Shown: positions 36,760 to 47,272, counted from the stretch's first letter. The stretch is DNA of 64,000 bases from Diaporthe sp. PMI_573 (GCA_021399435.1 JAJTUP010000086.1:1-64000), one strand, 5' to 3'. The notes: generated by a model not told the origin, from the sequence alone. A program made the numbers and translations.

Positions 36760-38470
36760 CCTTTCTTACACCCCTTTATTATCTAATTAAAAAACCATAC
36801 ATCATACTCCCCCAGCACCTAACAACTTAGCTCTACTTTTACTTTTACATCTATATAACCCTACTAGATCTTCTCTTTATCATAGTAGTACTAGTAGATA
36901 AGTCTAACTATACCTTCCTCTTTATCACCCACCATAACCCGGAGATACTTAAGAAAACCTAGATACTATATAGTAAATTCAGTCCTCCTTACAAGCCTAA
37001 ACTAATTAAGAGCTAACCTCCTCTCCTACAAGCAAACTTTATAACCACGTCATAGACAAAAGAGGCCATCTATCAATATTTTCCTAACCTACTACAGCAC
37101 AAGGGTTACAAAGATAGTATCTTTAGAATGGATACCTATATATACCTAGCTCTTACCTATAAGCTAGAAAGATTCCTACTTAGGAAGTAGGAACCTACTA
37201 TCCTATATATACTAGTAGGAATCAACCTCTTTACCTAGTACTTATAGGACGTTGTTTATATTACCTAAGCCTGTCTAAAGCTTCCTAAGGATATTAAACA
37301 GACCTCCTTTAAGCAGCATACCCCGTAGTATCTCTAAAGTAAATGACTAATCATCTTTATTATAAAGGATGAGCCTTAAAACTACTTTTTTCTATACTAG
37401 TTTGACTAGAAAATCTAGAAAGTCTACATAATTAATTCTTACTATATAGGCTTTTAGGCTATCAAAAGGCCCAGAGCACTTAAACTTTATGAAACTATCA
37501 AAGCCTTCCTAAGTAAGGTAGGCTACCTAGAGCTAACTAACCTTATAAACCTAGAGACTATAGTATAACTTTTAAAGATATTTAAAAGTACCCTTCATAT
37601 CATCAACAATACAAAAATACTTCTTTTAGAGAATTAAGAAATAGTTCTACCTAGAGGCTCCCTAGGCTACATAGACTAGACAAAGAACCTCCTCTTCTCT
37701 ATAAACCTAATTCCCTAATCTAGAAGAAAGGAGGATATAATGAAGGATATAATAGTAATAGCTCTATATAGAACTTAGAAGTAAAGGTTAAGCGCTACAT
37801 TAGCCTAAACAGCCAACCCTCCCCTTCTATACAGCTAATTACTTTTAACTAGATAATATAAAGCATATAGGTACTATTTATATAACAAACTGAGAGTTCC
37901 TTCCTACTGATACTAACATCTCTAAACTGTTAATTAAAGACGAATTAGATCTTTCTAGCTAAAAAACTCATTTAGTCTCTATTATAGCTACTTACTACTT
38001 TATAATAAGCAGGACTCTAGCCTCTTAATAAGGAAGTATTCATAGTACCCTAGAGACTCTAGTACAAATACCTAAATCTAAGTAACTAGTTCTTATATAC
38101 CTAGAGAGAGTTAAGCTTAGCTTACTTATCTAACTTATAGTTAATAAGATGACTCCTACTAAGTTTAGAACTTAGAAAGACCCATCATTTCTTAGACACG
38201 TACTAGAACCATAGCGCTGCTATAGGTCTGCTAGCCCTTAAATTAAGTCTATATAGTATATAGTTAGAAGAAGAGGCTTTATAGATCTTTTTAAAGATAC
38301 TCCTATAATCCTAGAGAGTTCTCCTAGCCCTTCTAATCTTAATTACAGAAGGTAGGATTCTGCCCTACTAGATAGTATAATACAAGCCTATCCTACTATT
38401 TAATAGGTTCTAGATAATCAAATACCTCCTCCTCCTTACCCGCCACACCAGCCCTTATCACAACATATCC
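36760..38470 (+). pseudogene. Large decayed reading frame(s) of unknown family (plus)
   Basis: From about 36760 to 37700 one + frame is coherent for about 300 codons, with stops only at TAA/TAG/TGA that look like former Gln, Trp or Arg codons. Patches include YQYFPNLLQHKGYKDSIFRM, LKLPKDIKQTSFKQHTP and KRPRALKLYETIKAFLSKVG. After about 37850 a second + frame continues with EFLPTDTNISKLLIKDELDL, LVQIPKSK, MTPTKFRT and a Pro-rich tail (PPPPYPPHQP) at about 38450, perhaps after an intron. Total is over 500 codons. I recognise no reverse transcriptase, integrase, transposase or other known domain. Confidence 0.5.
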
Positions 38471-38923
38471 TATCCTATAACCTTAATATTAATCTATAAT
38501 TACAAAGCTAGCTATACCTACCTAAACCTAAGAACCTAGGGTTTTAATATATATAGTATAAATATATAAGAAATATTACTTAGCCTAATATTAATAATAA
38601 ATTTAATAGCTAGGACTATATAATAAAGAAGGAGGACTAGGATAAGAACTAATAAGGCCTGGGCTACATAGGATATAGAATGCTTTAGTAGCCCTTCTTT
38701 TTCCTTTTTCTCTTGACATAATTAGACAGATTCTTCCCTTATATTTAATAAGGAGGTCCCCTTTTGTATGGTGATTTCATTTTTCCAAAGTAGGTCATCC
38801 TACATTCTCTTACTACTAATAGAAGACCTAAATAATCCCTTCTTTTACTTTTTACTCTGATCATTTTATCATTACTTTGTTTCATATATATATTTACATA
38901 TATATAGTACTAGTAGAGGTTTA
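38471..38923. other. AT-rich decayed sequence before the right 252-bp repeat
   Basis: No clear coding patches. Microsatellite-like TATATATA at about 38884-38910 sits just before the repeat. Confidence 0.35.
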
Positions 38924-39175
38924 TAACGTAGTGATAATGCTATGTCCTCTCTATAGGGCTAGAATGTATAAATAGTCCTGCTTATAGCCCAAAATTTAGA
39001 TAGTAGAAATTAGAACCTTCTTTCGTGTCTTCTGAGCAGATAGCTTTTGTTTAAGATAATCTCTTGACGCAGTTGCCTGCTGTTTGGCATTTAGCGCCGT
39101 ACCCTCTCGGTGTAGGCGCTTTCCTTGGGCCTATAGACAGGCACTTGACTAGCCCACATATGTCCTGTTTTAACA
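38924..39175 (+). repeat. 252-bp direct repeat, right copy (probable LTR)
   Basis: Same length and orientation as 8773-9024, with scattered C/T and G/A differences. It ends CTGTTTTAACA. The flanks GTTTA (left) and GCTGC (right) do not match each other or the flank of the left copy, so no target duplication can be shown. Confidence 0.65.
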
Positions 39176-40407
39176 GCTGCTAACTTTAGTAGAAGTCAAA
39201 ATGGTTAAGGGATTCAACCAATATCTAACAGACTTTTACAAAGCTACTGCTGAGCTGGCAGAGAGCAAAAAGGAACTCATTCGCAGCTAAACCCGCAGAG
39301 ATGGCCTATCCAAAGCTTAAATAGCAGGTCTTAAACCTCAAACCTGCCTTATCCTAGTCTAGATATATTGGTTTGTTGTTAACGATCAATCCAACGTGTT
39401 TCAATGGGTGGAAAGGATATTATAGGGCACAAGGCCATGGAGAAAGTTTGAGGTGCCGTCAAAGGAGGACTATGAGCAGACATACAAAGCCATTATTGAC
39501 CTTGTACACGAGCTTAGGGCTGAAGAGCAGTCGGAAGGCTGAGCAGACAGCAGACAGACCAATAAACAGTTGATAAAAAAAATATAGTGTGGCCGAAGCC
39601 CTAATATATATTAGTCCTGCTTATTTTTATGCTTAGCAAGATCTATATATAGAGGGACTAAAAGCTACTAGACCTGTTAGAGAAAGAGGTACTAAATTTA
39701 GGGTTAATATTTGTCTAAAATAGTAATATTACCTTACTAAACAATGGCTCTCCCCTGTTTTATACTCTCTTAGAGTCTCCTGGTTAGGCTAAATTATCTT
39801 TACTAAAGGACTAGAAATGCCTAAGTGCTAGTTGACACTCTTTGGTACAGGCTTTTAAAATATAAGTACTAATAAGTATTGTTTTTTTTATGTTACTAAA
39901 GAAGAACTATAGAATTATCCCTGGTCTAGAGTACTTTGCCTATATAACTAATATTTTAAGCAAATATTTTAGTAGTTATATGCTAAACTATATCTAGGCC
40001 TACATTCTTACCTGTCTTTATTACGGCTAGCTGTAACGGCCGGGCAGAAGCTACGCGGAAGCCCCGGTGTGGCCCCCGCGAAGGCCTTTTTAGAAAAGGG
40101 TCCGAAGCCCCCACGTCTCAAACTTGAGGGGGGCAAGAATTAGTCTTGCACCAGACCTATACCTAATATATATATTGGCCTTCTTAGTTTACCAGACTAT
40201 TGTGCCTAGTGTAGAGCTTATTATAATTCTAATTCTTCTTTATATACTATCTATAATGCTACTAAAGACCGGTAAAAGAAGGGGAAGATCCTAAGGAAGT
40301 TATAATAACGCCGAGGGTAGTTTAGAGATATTTTAGCTTGATAATACTTTGGTGCGAGAATAGAAGCGTAATTAACTACTTTAATAGATCTGAAGGTTGG
40401 TGGATTT
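39176..40407. other. Patchwork of transposon remnants with a GC-rich island
   Basis: 39176-39590 has fairly normal composition. One + frame near 39400-39540 reads KFEVPSKEDYEQTYKAIIDL, which I cannot assign. 39600-40030 is AT-rich. 40032-40135 is a sharp GC-rich island starting TGTAACGGCCGGGCAGAAGC, possibly the start of an unmutated LTR. 40389-40406 repeats the inverted end of the 532-bp repeat (TCTGAAGGTTGGTGGATT). Confidence 0.4.
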
Positions 40408-40939
40408 GTTAAACGGAAACGCTTGTGTGGGCGCTGCACGTAAAGAGTTACCCTAGACTTCACGTAGGGAGTTACCCTAGACTTGGCACTTTTTCGGCTA
40501 AGTGCCTATGTGGCGTGCGCGCTGGCAGATGAGTTTGGTGGCCGTGAGTCGATTTTTTGGGCTGTTTTAAGACCCTAACTTCGTACCTCTGCATTACCCT
40601 TATTTCTTACCCAAAAAGCATGTAACCTAGTTCATTAGATAGTCTGATTTCTAAAGTTTATCTATATTTAGTTTGGTTACTGTCAGGGTTAGGGTTGGCT
40701 GGTTATTTAAAGCCAAAGATAGTAGATCTAAGGGCTAAATTTTCCGGCCTCCCTATCTGTGCACCAGAGCCAACCCACGCTTGCTTGCAGGTAAGATAAT
40801 GTCGGAGGGACTGTGAGGAGGGCTGACAGAAGCCCACTCAAATTTAATACAAAGTTGTTTAAACCACTCTTAAGCATTTTAACAAGGCCTCCAGGCACCC
40901 TACTGCTACCTGACTCATTTAATCCACTAACCTTTAAAA
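40408..40939 (+). repeat. 532-bp dispersed repeat, copy R2
   Basis: Starts GTTAAACGGAAACGC and ends CCTTTAAAA, the RIP-changed form of the expected CCTTCAGAA. It is an inverted copy of R1 (20437-20968), with telomere-like AGGGTTAGGGTT near 40686. No clear target duplication. The 18 bases just before it match its own far end inverted, which suggests two abutting copies, one truncated. Confidence 0.85.
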
Positions 40940-42578
40940 ATATTAATAGTATATTAGCTAGTTAGGCTAAACTAGATAGATACTAAAATTAGGTTTTAAA
41001 GTATTTTATTAATTTTTCTAGAATAACTTTCTTTATATTAAATTATAGCTTATACTAATAGCTAGCTAGGTATCTAAATATCTAAAAGCCTATATAAAAA
41101 AGTATAGATATCTATTTATTAATTAAATAGCTTTATAGTATAATAAATATTGACTATTTGTATTTATTTAAGTTTCTCTATTTAGCTAGAAACCACAGTT
41201 AGTGTCCTAGAAGGATAAGATATAATAAAAAAAAACAGTAATTTTTATCATACAGGACTTTTTATAGTAACTTTCTAATCTTCTGCAAACCTGTCTATAG
41301 TTAGAAGCCGCCTGCCATTCTACGCTAAAAGCTGTAGCGTTAGGCCGTGCCTAGTCTGTTTGTGCTGGTACTATTAACAAGCCGTCAGCCCGTTAAGGTT
41401 AAAGCTATTGCAGGCCGCAAGCTAATCTGACGCTGTCAAGCACTATGTGAAAGTGCCATTGCTGTGTGACTCAGGCCTTCAAGTTGGCCAAAATGGGCAA
41501 TGATAAAAGCAGCCATTGCCCCAACTGCATACTCTCGTGAGACACACACAGGTTCTGGCTCTACTCTACAAACACACCCATCTGGCGAAACCGAGCGACC
41601 ACCATAACCTTGTTTCACTACGTTACAAGACTATACAAAAGCAATCATTCAGCCTGCCGCGCAAAGCCAAGACAACAGTTAAGCTTAAACCAGTACACAC
41701 GTCTAAGACCCCACTAAGCAAGTTCACAGCTACAGTTAGAACAGACAGACAAGGCAACCACATTCCATTATCTAGATGCGTAAACCTGACAGCTCTACAG
41801 CCATAGAAATAGACTTTAACTACAACAAGTAAGTCTGTGCCAATATAAAGACATTATTTGCAAAGATAAAGGAGTATAACAATAAGAGACCTCGCATAAC
41901 CAAATAGATCAACATATTTATTGCCACCTTAGAGAAGTTTAAAGACTATTCTAAACAAATAGACCAGCTTATTGCTCTTAAAATAACAATTAAAAACAAC
42001 AAGTCAAAAAAAGAAAAGAGGGCAGCCGAGGATAAAAAGCATTTCTTTGACAAGATTTAACATTTAAAACCTTATTGCAAAAATATTATATAGTTAAATA
42101 TAAATTAGTTAAAAACATATAATTATAGGTCTTTTACCCTTATACCAAGGAGGGGAGTATAATAAATATAAGTAAAGTTTAATTTCTAGTTTAAAATAAT
42201 ATTAGTTAAATTAGGGGTATTTTAGGTAAAAAGAGGTACTAGTAAACTATTAACATTTATAGAAATTTAAGAGAGATTTAGATTTAATTTTTAATTTAGC
42301 TAATTATTTTTTATATTCTTTTTAGCTAAACTAGACTGATTTTCTTTTATTTTAAAGATAAAATACTAATAAATTAATTATGATTTCCTTTTTAGGTAAG
42401 TTCTTATAGATAATAAGAACTTAGAGATATATTAGAAACTAGGTTCTAAATTATGTAGCTATAATGTTACCTGATTGGATCGAAATTAGGGATACGTACC
42501 AAGTTTGTATATAAAACGTAAACCTGAAAAGGGGGTACCTAGCATAGACTATGTATAAGCACGATTTTCCGTCACTGG
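40940..42578. other. AT-rich sequence with a less-mutated unknown segment
   Basis: 40940-41280 and 42080-42560 are strongly AT-rich. Between about 41290 and 42060 composition is nearer normal. The + frame around 41830-42060 gives a Lys-rich, coiled-coil-like stretch (FKDYSKQIDQLIALKITIKN) and may be a retroelement Gag relic. No domain is recognised. Confidence 0.35.
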
Positions 42579-42638
42579 TTTGGGTTGTCGGGGCTACCTA
42601 AACAGGTTCCCTTGGTGCCAACGTGTTGGTTTATAACA
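42579..42638 (-). repeat. Truncated LTR of the A/B Gypsy family
   Basis: The sequence GGTTGTCGGGGCTACCTAAA through GTTGGTTTATAACA matches the end of the element A LTR. Only about 60 bases remain, and they retain more C/G than A or B. It marks the right boundary of the AT-rich block, 70 bases before the HET gene. Confidence 0.7.
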
Positions 42639-42708
42639 CCCTTGTCGTCGCTGCACGATTGAAAGGGAGTGGCGGCCTAGCTTAAATATCCCCACCAATC
42701 TAGCATCT

Positions 42709-44895
42709 CTACACAATGTTAAACTCCACCACCGACGAAACGCCATTTTCCACCCTCCTCATCGCCTCGCCATCCATGAGTCCCAGAACCCAGCACGGGC
42801 CAATGTGGATATAGTGATCATCCACCCTCCTCAACACCACAGGCATCTGGCATCCGTACAGCACACAGACAAAATCTCCTTTCCTGGCCCCCAGAGGGCC
42901 CCAGCCGAGAAGCGAGTCAATTGACGTCATGAACGCAGGATGGGATCCCATCTCCGCCCGGTGGATGGAGATTGCCATCGCCTGAGAACCACTGTCCCTC
43001 TCCGCCTGAAGCGCCTGTCTGCTGTCAAGGCTCTCCTGGAACGCTGTCGCGATCTCGTCCTCATTCATGCCCGTCGTATCCACAAAGGTTGAGTACGTCG
43101 TCGGGTCCTCGACGGAGAGGCCAAACTCACGGCAAACATCTTCGAGATCCGAATCCAGACCTTGGCCGGAAACCTCCGGGAGGCAGCAAAGCCATGTAAG
43201 TCCCATGCCGAAGGCCATAGCTGGATGTGGCACCGACGGCTGACGCGTCCCGGTGATGATATCTGTGTCGTGGAAATACCACCGGACTAGAGCACGGACG
43301 AGAGGAATCGCTTTTGTGCCCGTAGAATAGAGCTTGTTCTCGCTAAGTCGGAAGGCGGTCTTGCAGAACTCGAATGCGGTTACGTGCGGTTCGCGAGATG
43401 GTCGGTTGGACCATTGAATCCAAACAGGGCTGTCGACGACGTCCACCAGAACACCTCTAGCTTTCAGCGACTGTCCACAGATTCCGAACAGGCCTTCAGC
43501 TGCACAAGGATACATGCCATCAGCCTTGTAGGAGTTGAATTGCTGGGACGGATCTGTGGAGCCGCGCTCCGTGTCAAGAGACACCGACTCGAAGTTGTCG
43601 AAATGACACCACCTTCCTCCGACAGATATGGCGTTCCAGTCAGGAGTCCAACTTGGCACAAAATAACAATTCGCAGACTCACCAGCGGGAGACGTGAGGC
43701 CGTAACCGGAGTAGCAGAGGATGTCGATGCGCTGGTCCACCTCCGCGCATTGCGCGGCGAAATGGGCATAGACCTGCTCCACGGACTGACCGTAGTCTGG
43801 ACTGAGGGTGCGAGACACGAGCCCTAGGAGACAATACAGCTTGTCTCTAGGGTCAGTGGCTAGGAGGTTCCTGGTGTGCACCACGCATTGCCTCCACCGT
43901 CGAAACTCGTCCGCGCGGGCTCGAACCCGAGTCTCCTCCGCGGTGGGCTCAGCGTCATGCCCGGTCCGGCCCTGACACTGCTCCCGGTCCTTCACGCCGG
44001 CGTCCAAGATGGGGTATAACCCAAGTGCGCCGTTTGTCAAGACTCTCCAGCCAGTGATGTCGAGCCCTTCGATCTGCGAGGTGAGAGCCCAGATGTCAGA
44101 GTCGACATGCAATGGTCGTGGCTTGCCCAGGAGTCCAAGCAGGCCGTTGCAAACGCCTACGAATACTTCGGCGGGCAACCAGCTGTCTCCACAGAACATG
44201 ACGAGAATCTTGGAAAGGACAATTTCCTGTGCGATCCAGCACCGGGTCCAGTACTGCCGCTCAAACATCCGCCAGCAGCCATCCCAGAATAGATTCTTAA
44301 ACAAGCTATTATCCCCAGAGTTTGTCGCGTGGTCCAGTCCCGCATCGCGAGTCCACAGGTGTGTGTCACTCGGATCTACCCATGCGGCAGAGTCGGCACC
44401 AGCGGCTTTCGAGTTGGCGATGCGCTGGTGCATGCCGTGCAGACACGCAAAGACGTAGGCGATGTCGTCGGACTCCTCCCCAAGCCAAGCGAAGGTCCAT
44501 AGGGCAAGACGGTAGATGTTACCCATCATGGCCACCTGGCTGTTTCTCTCCGGGATGTCATTCTGATTAATGCAGACGGCGTCGACCCACAAGGTCTCGC
44601 ATGTGTGTCCCCGGCTCAGTATCGTCTTCCGGAAGCGGAGGAGAATGCCACGCAGGCTCGACGTAACATAGACGACGTGTCCGTTGATGGTAACGGGGTG
44701 CTGAAAGATGGGATCGCCCCAGACATACGAGACTGCGACGTATTCGTGCGGAGGATTGCTGAGGGAGTGGGCGAAGAGCGAGCACTGTAGCGGTGCGCCG
44801 TTATCGTCGTTTGATGGGGGATTGACTTTTAGTAGTCGGATTTCGGTCTTAGAAATGTCCAGAGGACTGTAAAGCGGCCCCTGACTGACGTCCAT
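42709..44895 (-). CDS. HET-domain protein (heterokaryon incompatibility type)
   Basis: Uninterrupted 728-aa frame. The N-terminal HET domain (PF06985) has its diagnostic blocks: EYVAVSYVWGD at residues 51-61 and LWVDAVCINQNDIPERNSQV at 102-120 followed by MMGNIYRLA. WIAQEIVLS appears later. The C terminus has the common HET-protein end block GDFVCVLYGCQMPVVLRRV, followed by YIHIGPCWVLGLMDGEAM. HET proteins act in the cytoplasm in non-self recognition and can trigger programmed cell death in filamentous fungi. Their activity may depend on partner genes. No transmembrane segment or repeat domain is visible. GC-rich codon use contrasts with the AT block that ends only 70 bp from its stop. The start at 44895 gives a complete domain. 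Confidence 0.9.
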   Translation of the reverse strand: MDVSQGPLYSPLDISKTEIRLLKVNPPSNDDNGAPLQCSLFAHSLSNPPHEYVAVSYVWGDPIFQHPVTINGHVVYVTSSLRGILLRFRKTILSRGHTCETLWVDAVCINQNDIPERNSQVAMMGNIYRLALWTFAWLGEESDDIAYVFACLHGMHQRIANSKAAGADSAAWVDPSDTHLWTRDAGLDHATNSGDNSLFKNLFWDGCWRMFERQYWTRCWIAQEIVLSKILVMFCGDSWLPAEVFVGVCNGLLGLLGKPRPLHVDSDIWALTSQIEGLDITGWRVLTNGALGLYPILDAGVKDREQCQGRTGHDAEPTAEETRVRARADEFRRWRQCVVHTRNLLATDPRDKLYCLLGLVSRTLSPDYGQSVEQVYAHFAAQCAEVDQRIDILCYSGYGLTSPAGESANCYFVPSWTPDWNAISVGGRWCHFDNFESVSLDTERGSTDPSQQFNSYKADGMYPCAAEGLFGICGQSLKARGVLVDVVDSPVWIQWSNRPSREPHVTAFEFCKTAFRLSENKLYSTGTKAIPLVRALVRWYFHDTDIITGTRQPSVPHPAMAFGMGLTWLCCLPEVSGQGLDSDLEDVCREFGLSVEDPTTYSTFVDTTGMNEDEIATAFQESLDSRQALQAERDSGSQAMAISIHRAEMGSHPAFMTSIDSLLGWGPLGARKGDFVCVLYGCQMPVVLRRVDDHYIHIGPCWVLGLMDGEAMRRVENGVSSVVEFNIV

Positions 44896-45320
44896 AACGT
44901 TTATGAGTCAGGGACAGTTGCAATATGGTGAGGTAGACGATCGGCTGCACCTCTCGGGGCCTGGGTCCTGAAAGAAACCTTCCGTTCTCCGCCGTGGCCG
45001 TGTTATGGCATTAGTTTAGCCAGTGACAATCCAGGTGCGAAGCCACATTCCTAGCTGCGGGGTTCCAGCAGTAGCGCGTGCTGGCGTCAAGCTACATACG
45101 TGGGGACGTCAGTAGAGCAGGCCGGATCACGTTAAGCGATTCCGCGACGCTGGATTCTCTCCCCACAGAGAAGCAAAGGTTTGAGGTCAGTCAAAATCCA
45201 AAACTAATAAAGTGCCGTCAAAAAAGAAGCAAAGCGCTAGAAGCGATAAAAGTCACAATGCTACAGTATCCAGACAGCGGCCGAAGGAACCAGTCTGGCA
45301 GTCCAGTACAAGAAGAAGGC
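44896..45320. other. Promoter side of the HET gene, no gene seen
   Basis: Normal composition. A + frame at 45078-45365 has no recognisable features. It lies between the divergent HET gene and the left inverted repeat. Confidence 0.45.
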
Positions 45321-45500
45321 CGACTGCCAGTATATAAAGGTCCTCAGTCGATAGGGCGAACTTGAAAGGAATCGGCCTACCGGGCTGAGAAGGAGCCCAG
45401 CAGGCCGTGAGTTGGTGGATGCCATAAGTTGGTTAACGCCGTACGTTAATAGACGCCGCAAATTGGTTAACGCTGCAAATTAGTGGCCTCCTCTAAGGTC
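45321..45500 (-). repeat. Inverted repeat, left copy
   Basis: About 180 bp similar, in inverse orientation, to 47800-47976. Shared blocks (read on the right copy's strand) are AATTTGCAGCGT, CCACCAACTCACGGCCTG, AGCCCGGT, GGCCGATTCCTTTCAAGTTC and GACTGAGGACCT. It contains a short minisatellite of about 17 bases built on GGCGTCAACCAAC-like units. The left copy carries more C-to-T/G-to-A change than the right copy. Confidence 0.8.
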
Positions 45501-45537
45501 GACCCTGTTGAATTGTATGTAATAGTGCTTAGTATTT

Positions 45538-45722
45538 GTTAAACGGAAACGCTTATTAGGGCACTACACGTAAGGAGTTACCCTAGACTTAGTACTAGTG
45601 GCGTGCACGCCGAAAGATAAGTTTAGTGGCCGTGAGTCGATTTTTTAGGCTATTTTAAGACCCTAACTTTATATCTCTGCACTACCCTTGTTTCTTACTC
45701 AAAAAGTAGATAACTTAGTTTT
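45538..45722 (+). repeat. Truncated 532-bp repeat, copy R3
   Basis: Starts GTTAAACGGAAACGC like R2 and matches it to about AAAGTAGATAACTTAGTTTT, with an internal deletion of about 44 bases after CCTAGACTT. Only the first third of the repeat is present. It lies between the left inverted repeat and the kinase-like gene. Confidence 0.75.
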
Positions 45723-46123
45723 CCACTGCACAGTGGGGGCAGGCGCTGATGATGGGACACTGTGCCTTATTATTACCGGCAGCCCTTGAACCAACATGTT
45801 CTAATTTTGATTCCTGTTGTATCTGCATCTTATTTTGACACTTTCTTCATTCCTTCACAAAATATGGTACGGATCTTCATGCAGTTTTAACATTTTTCGA
45901 GGACTTTCTTTGTAGACTTTCAACTGCTACCGCTGAGGCCATTAGCGGTTCCCGAAGCTTACTGAACACAACACACCACTGTTGGGTAAATCCTCCCTTG
46001 CATATAAAGCCAGTCAGTCATCCGTTTCAACTCAACTTGCTCCAAAACCAAAATCTTGCAGCAGCCCCATTTACATTTTCGCACTCTATCTACATAACTA
46101 GTGCAGCAACAACATCCGCCGCC

Positions 46124-47272
46124 ATGTCAAGCCATGATACATCTCAACCGTCACGGCCGTTTGTAATCCGCTTGTGGACACCCCCAGATGACCCAGACAA
46201 ACCGCCACTCCCGTACATCACCGGCTTCACCACACAAATCCACCGCCATGTGCCGCCGCCGCCGTTCGGCGAGCCCGACTACGACCCTGAACCCAGACCA
46301 CAGCTACCAATGCAGAACATGAAAAGCGTGCCACAGAGCGAGCTGGTCGTCGACAACCCTCCCCTGGAGACGGCGCCACCCCCAGCAGAGACCGCACGGT
46401 TGACCATCAATACGCCCATATCTGTGGGAGGCGCGGACGGCGCCCAGGTCGTCACATGTTCCATCACCCCCAATGGTGAAACCGGTCAGTCCTTTCAGGC
46501 GGTCGCTAAGATATACGATCCCCTGTATTATATTTTCAAGCGATGCTATGCTCACGCGCCCCGCAACGTTGTCACCGAGGCCGACAAGGACTACAGCCGT
46601 GAGGCCGCCGCGTACGAGTACCTCCAAGAAACAGGACAGACCGGCTCCTTAGCACCTGCATACTATGGCTCATGGACCTTCACTCTTCCCATTACCAGCA
46701 GGGGCAAGACCCAGACGAGGCCCGTCCGCCTGATCCTGATTGAGCACCTGGGCGGAACCAGCATCCGCGGCAGCCTCATCCACAACGGCCCCGAGCACGT
46801 GGGCAAGGACGCCTTCCACTACCCGGAAGAATACAGGCTCGAGATCCTGGCGCTGGCAATGGACGGCTACGTCAGACAGGTGCACTCGGGGATCGACCAG
46901 CTGGACTTTGCGGACCGGAACATTATGCTTGCGCCAAGGCACCCCGGTCACAACGTTCCCGTCGTCGCAGGCCTGTCCCTTCCGCGCGTTGTGCTTGTCG
47001 ACTACAACGCGGCTATAGTGTACACCCAGAGCAAGATGGGGAGACAGCCTCATATGGATTGGCCGCGCCCGTGCAACCCGATGTGGTACTTCTGGGACGA
47101 GTCCATGGACGACTTTGGGGGCTGGGTCCCTCTTGAATGGCATCGAAATCCGAAGTTCATGCAGCAGTGGCTTCAGAAGAGGTTTGGCACCGAGGAGGTG
47201 CGCAAGCTGTACGCTCCTGTCAAAGAAGAGCTCGTATATAGGGATTACGACTCGCTCGAGTATAAGCGATAG
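46124..47272 (+). CDS. Kinase-fold-like fungal protein
   Basis: 382 aa from the ATG at 46124 (context GCCGCCATGTC). An upstream in-frame ATG exists at 45998, but the extra 42 residues are low complexity. Pro-rich N terminus (to about residue 95), then a domain with protein-kinase/APH-like landmarks: AVAKIYDPLYY (strand with candidate ATP-binding Lys), SREAAAYEYL (helix C-like Glu), RLILIEHLGG (hinge-like), QLDFADRNIML (catalytic-loop-like, with Asp and Asn) and VVLVDYNAAIV in the DFG position. The canonical HRD His and DFG are not exact, so it may be a divergent kinase or pseudokinase. Catalysis is unproven. No introns. It lies between two HET genes and between inverted repeats. Confidence 0.75.
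   Translation: MSSHDTSQPSRPFVIRLWTPPDDPDKPPLPYITGFTTQIHRHVPPPPFGEPDYDPEPRPQLPMQNMKSVPQSELVVDNPPLETAPPPAETARLTINTPISVGGADGAQVVTCSITPNGETGQSFQAVAKIYDPLYYIFKRCYAHAPRNVVTEADKDYSREAAAYEYLQETGQTGSLAPAYYGSWTFTLPITSRGKTQTRPVRLILIEHLGGTSIRGSLIHNGPEHVGKDAFHYPEEYRLEILALAMDGYVRQVHSGIDQLDFADRNIMLAPRHPGHNVPVVAGLSLPRVVLVDYNAAIVYTQSKMGRQPHMDWPRPCNPMWYFWDESMDDFGGWVPLEWHRNPKFMQQWLQKRFGTEEVRKLYAPVKEELVYRDYDSLEYKR

Noticed and set aside
37320..37460. Possible Ulp1/C48 protease similarity in the decayed + frame
   Set aside because: A Y-F-F-L-Y...F-D...V-Y-I-I-N-S pattern is suggestive, but the catalytic His position is not present and no other family block is visible.
9025..39175. CRISPR-like or other regularly spaced array
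   Set aside because: Repeats here are LTRs, TIRs and dispersed copies. No short direct repeats with unique spacers were seen.
43384..44790. Several + strand frames of 60-150 codons
   Set aside because: All are shadows of the 728-aa HET gene on the minus strand.
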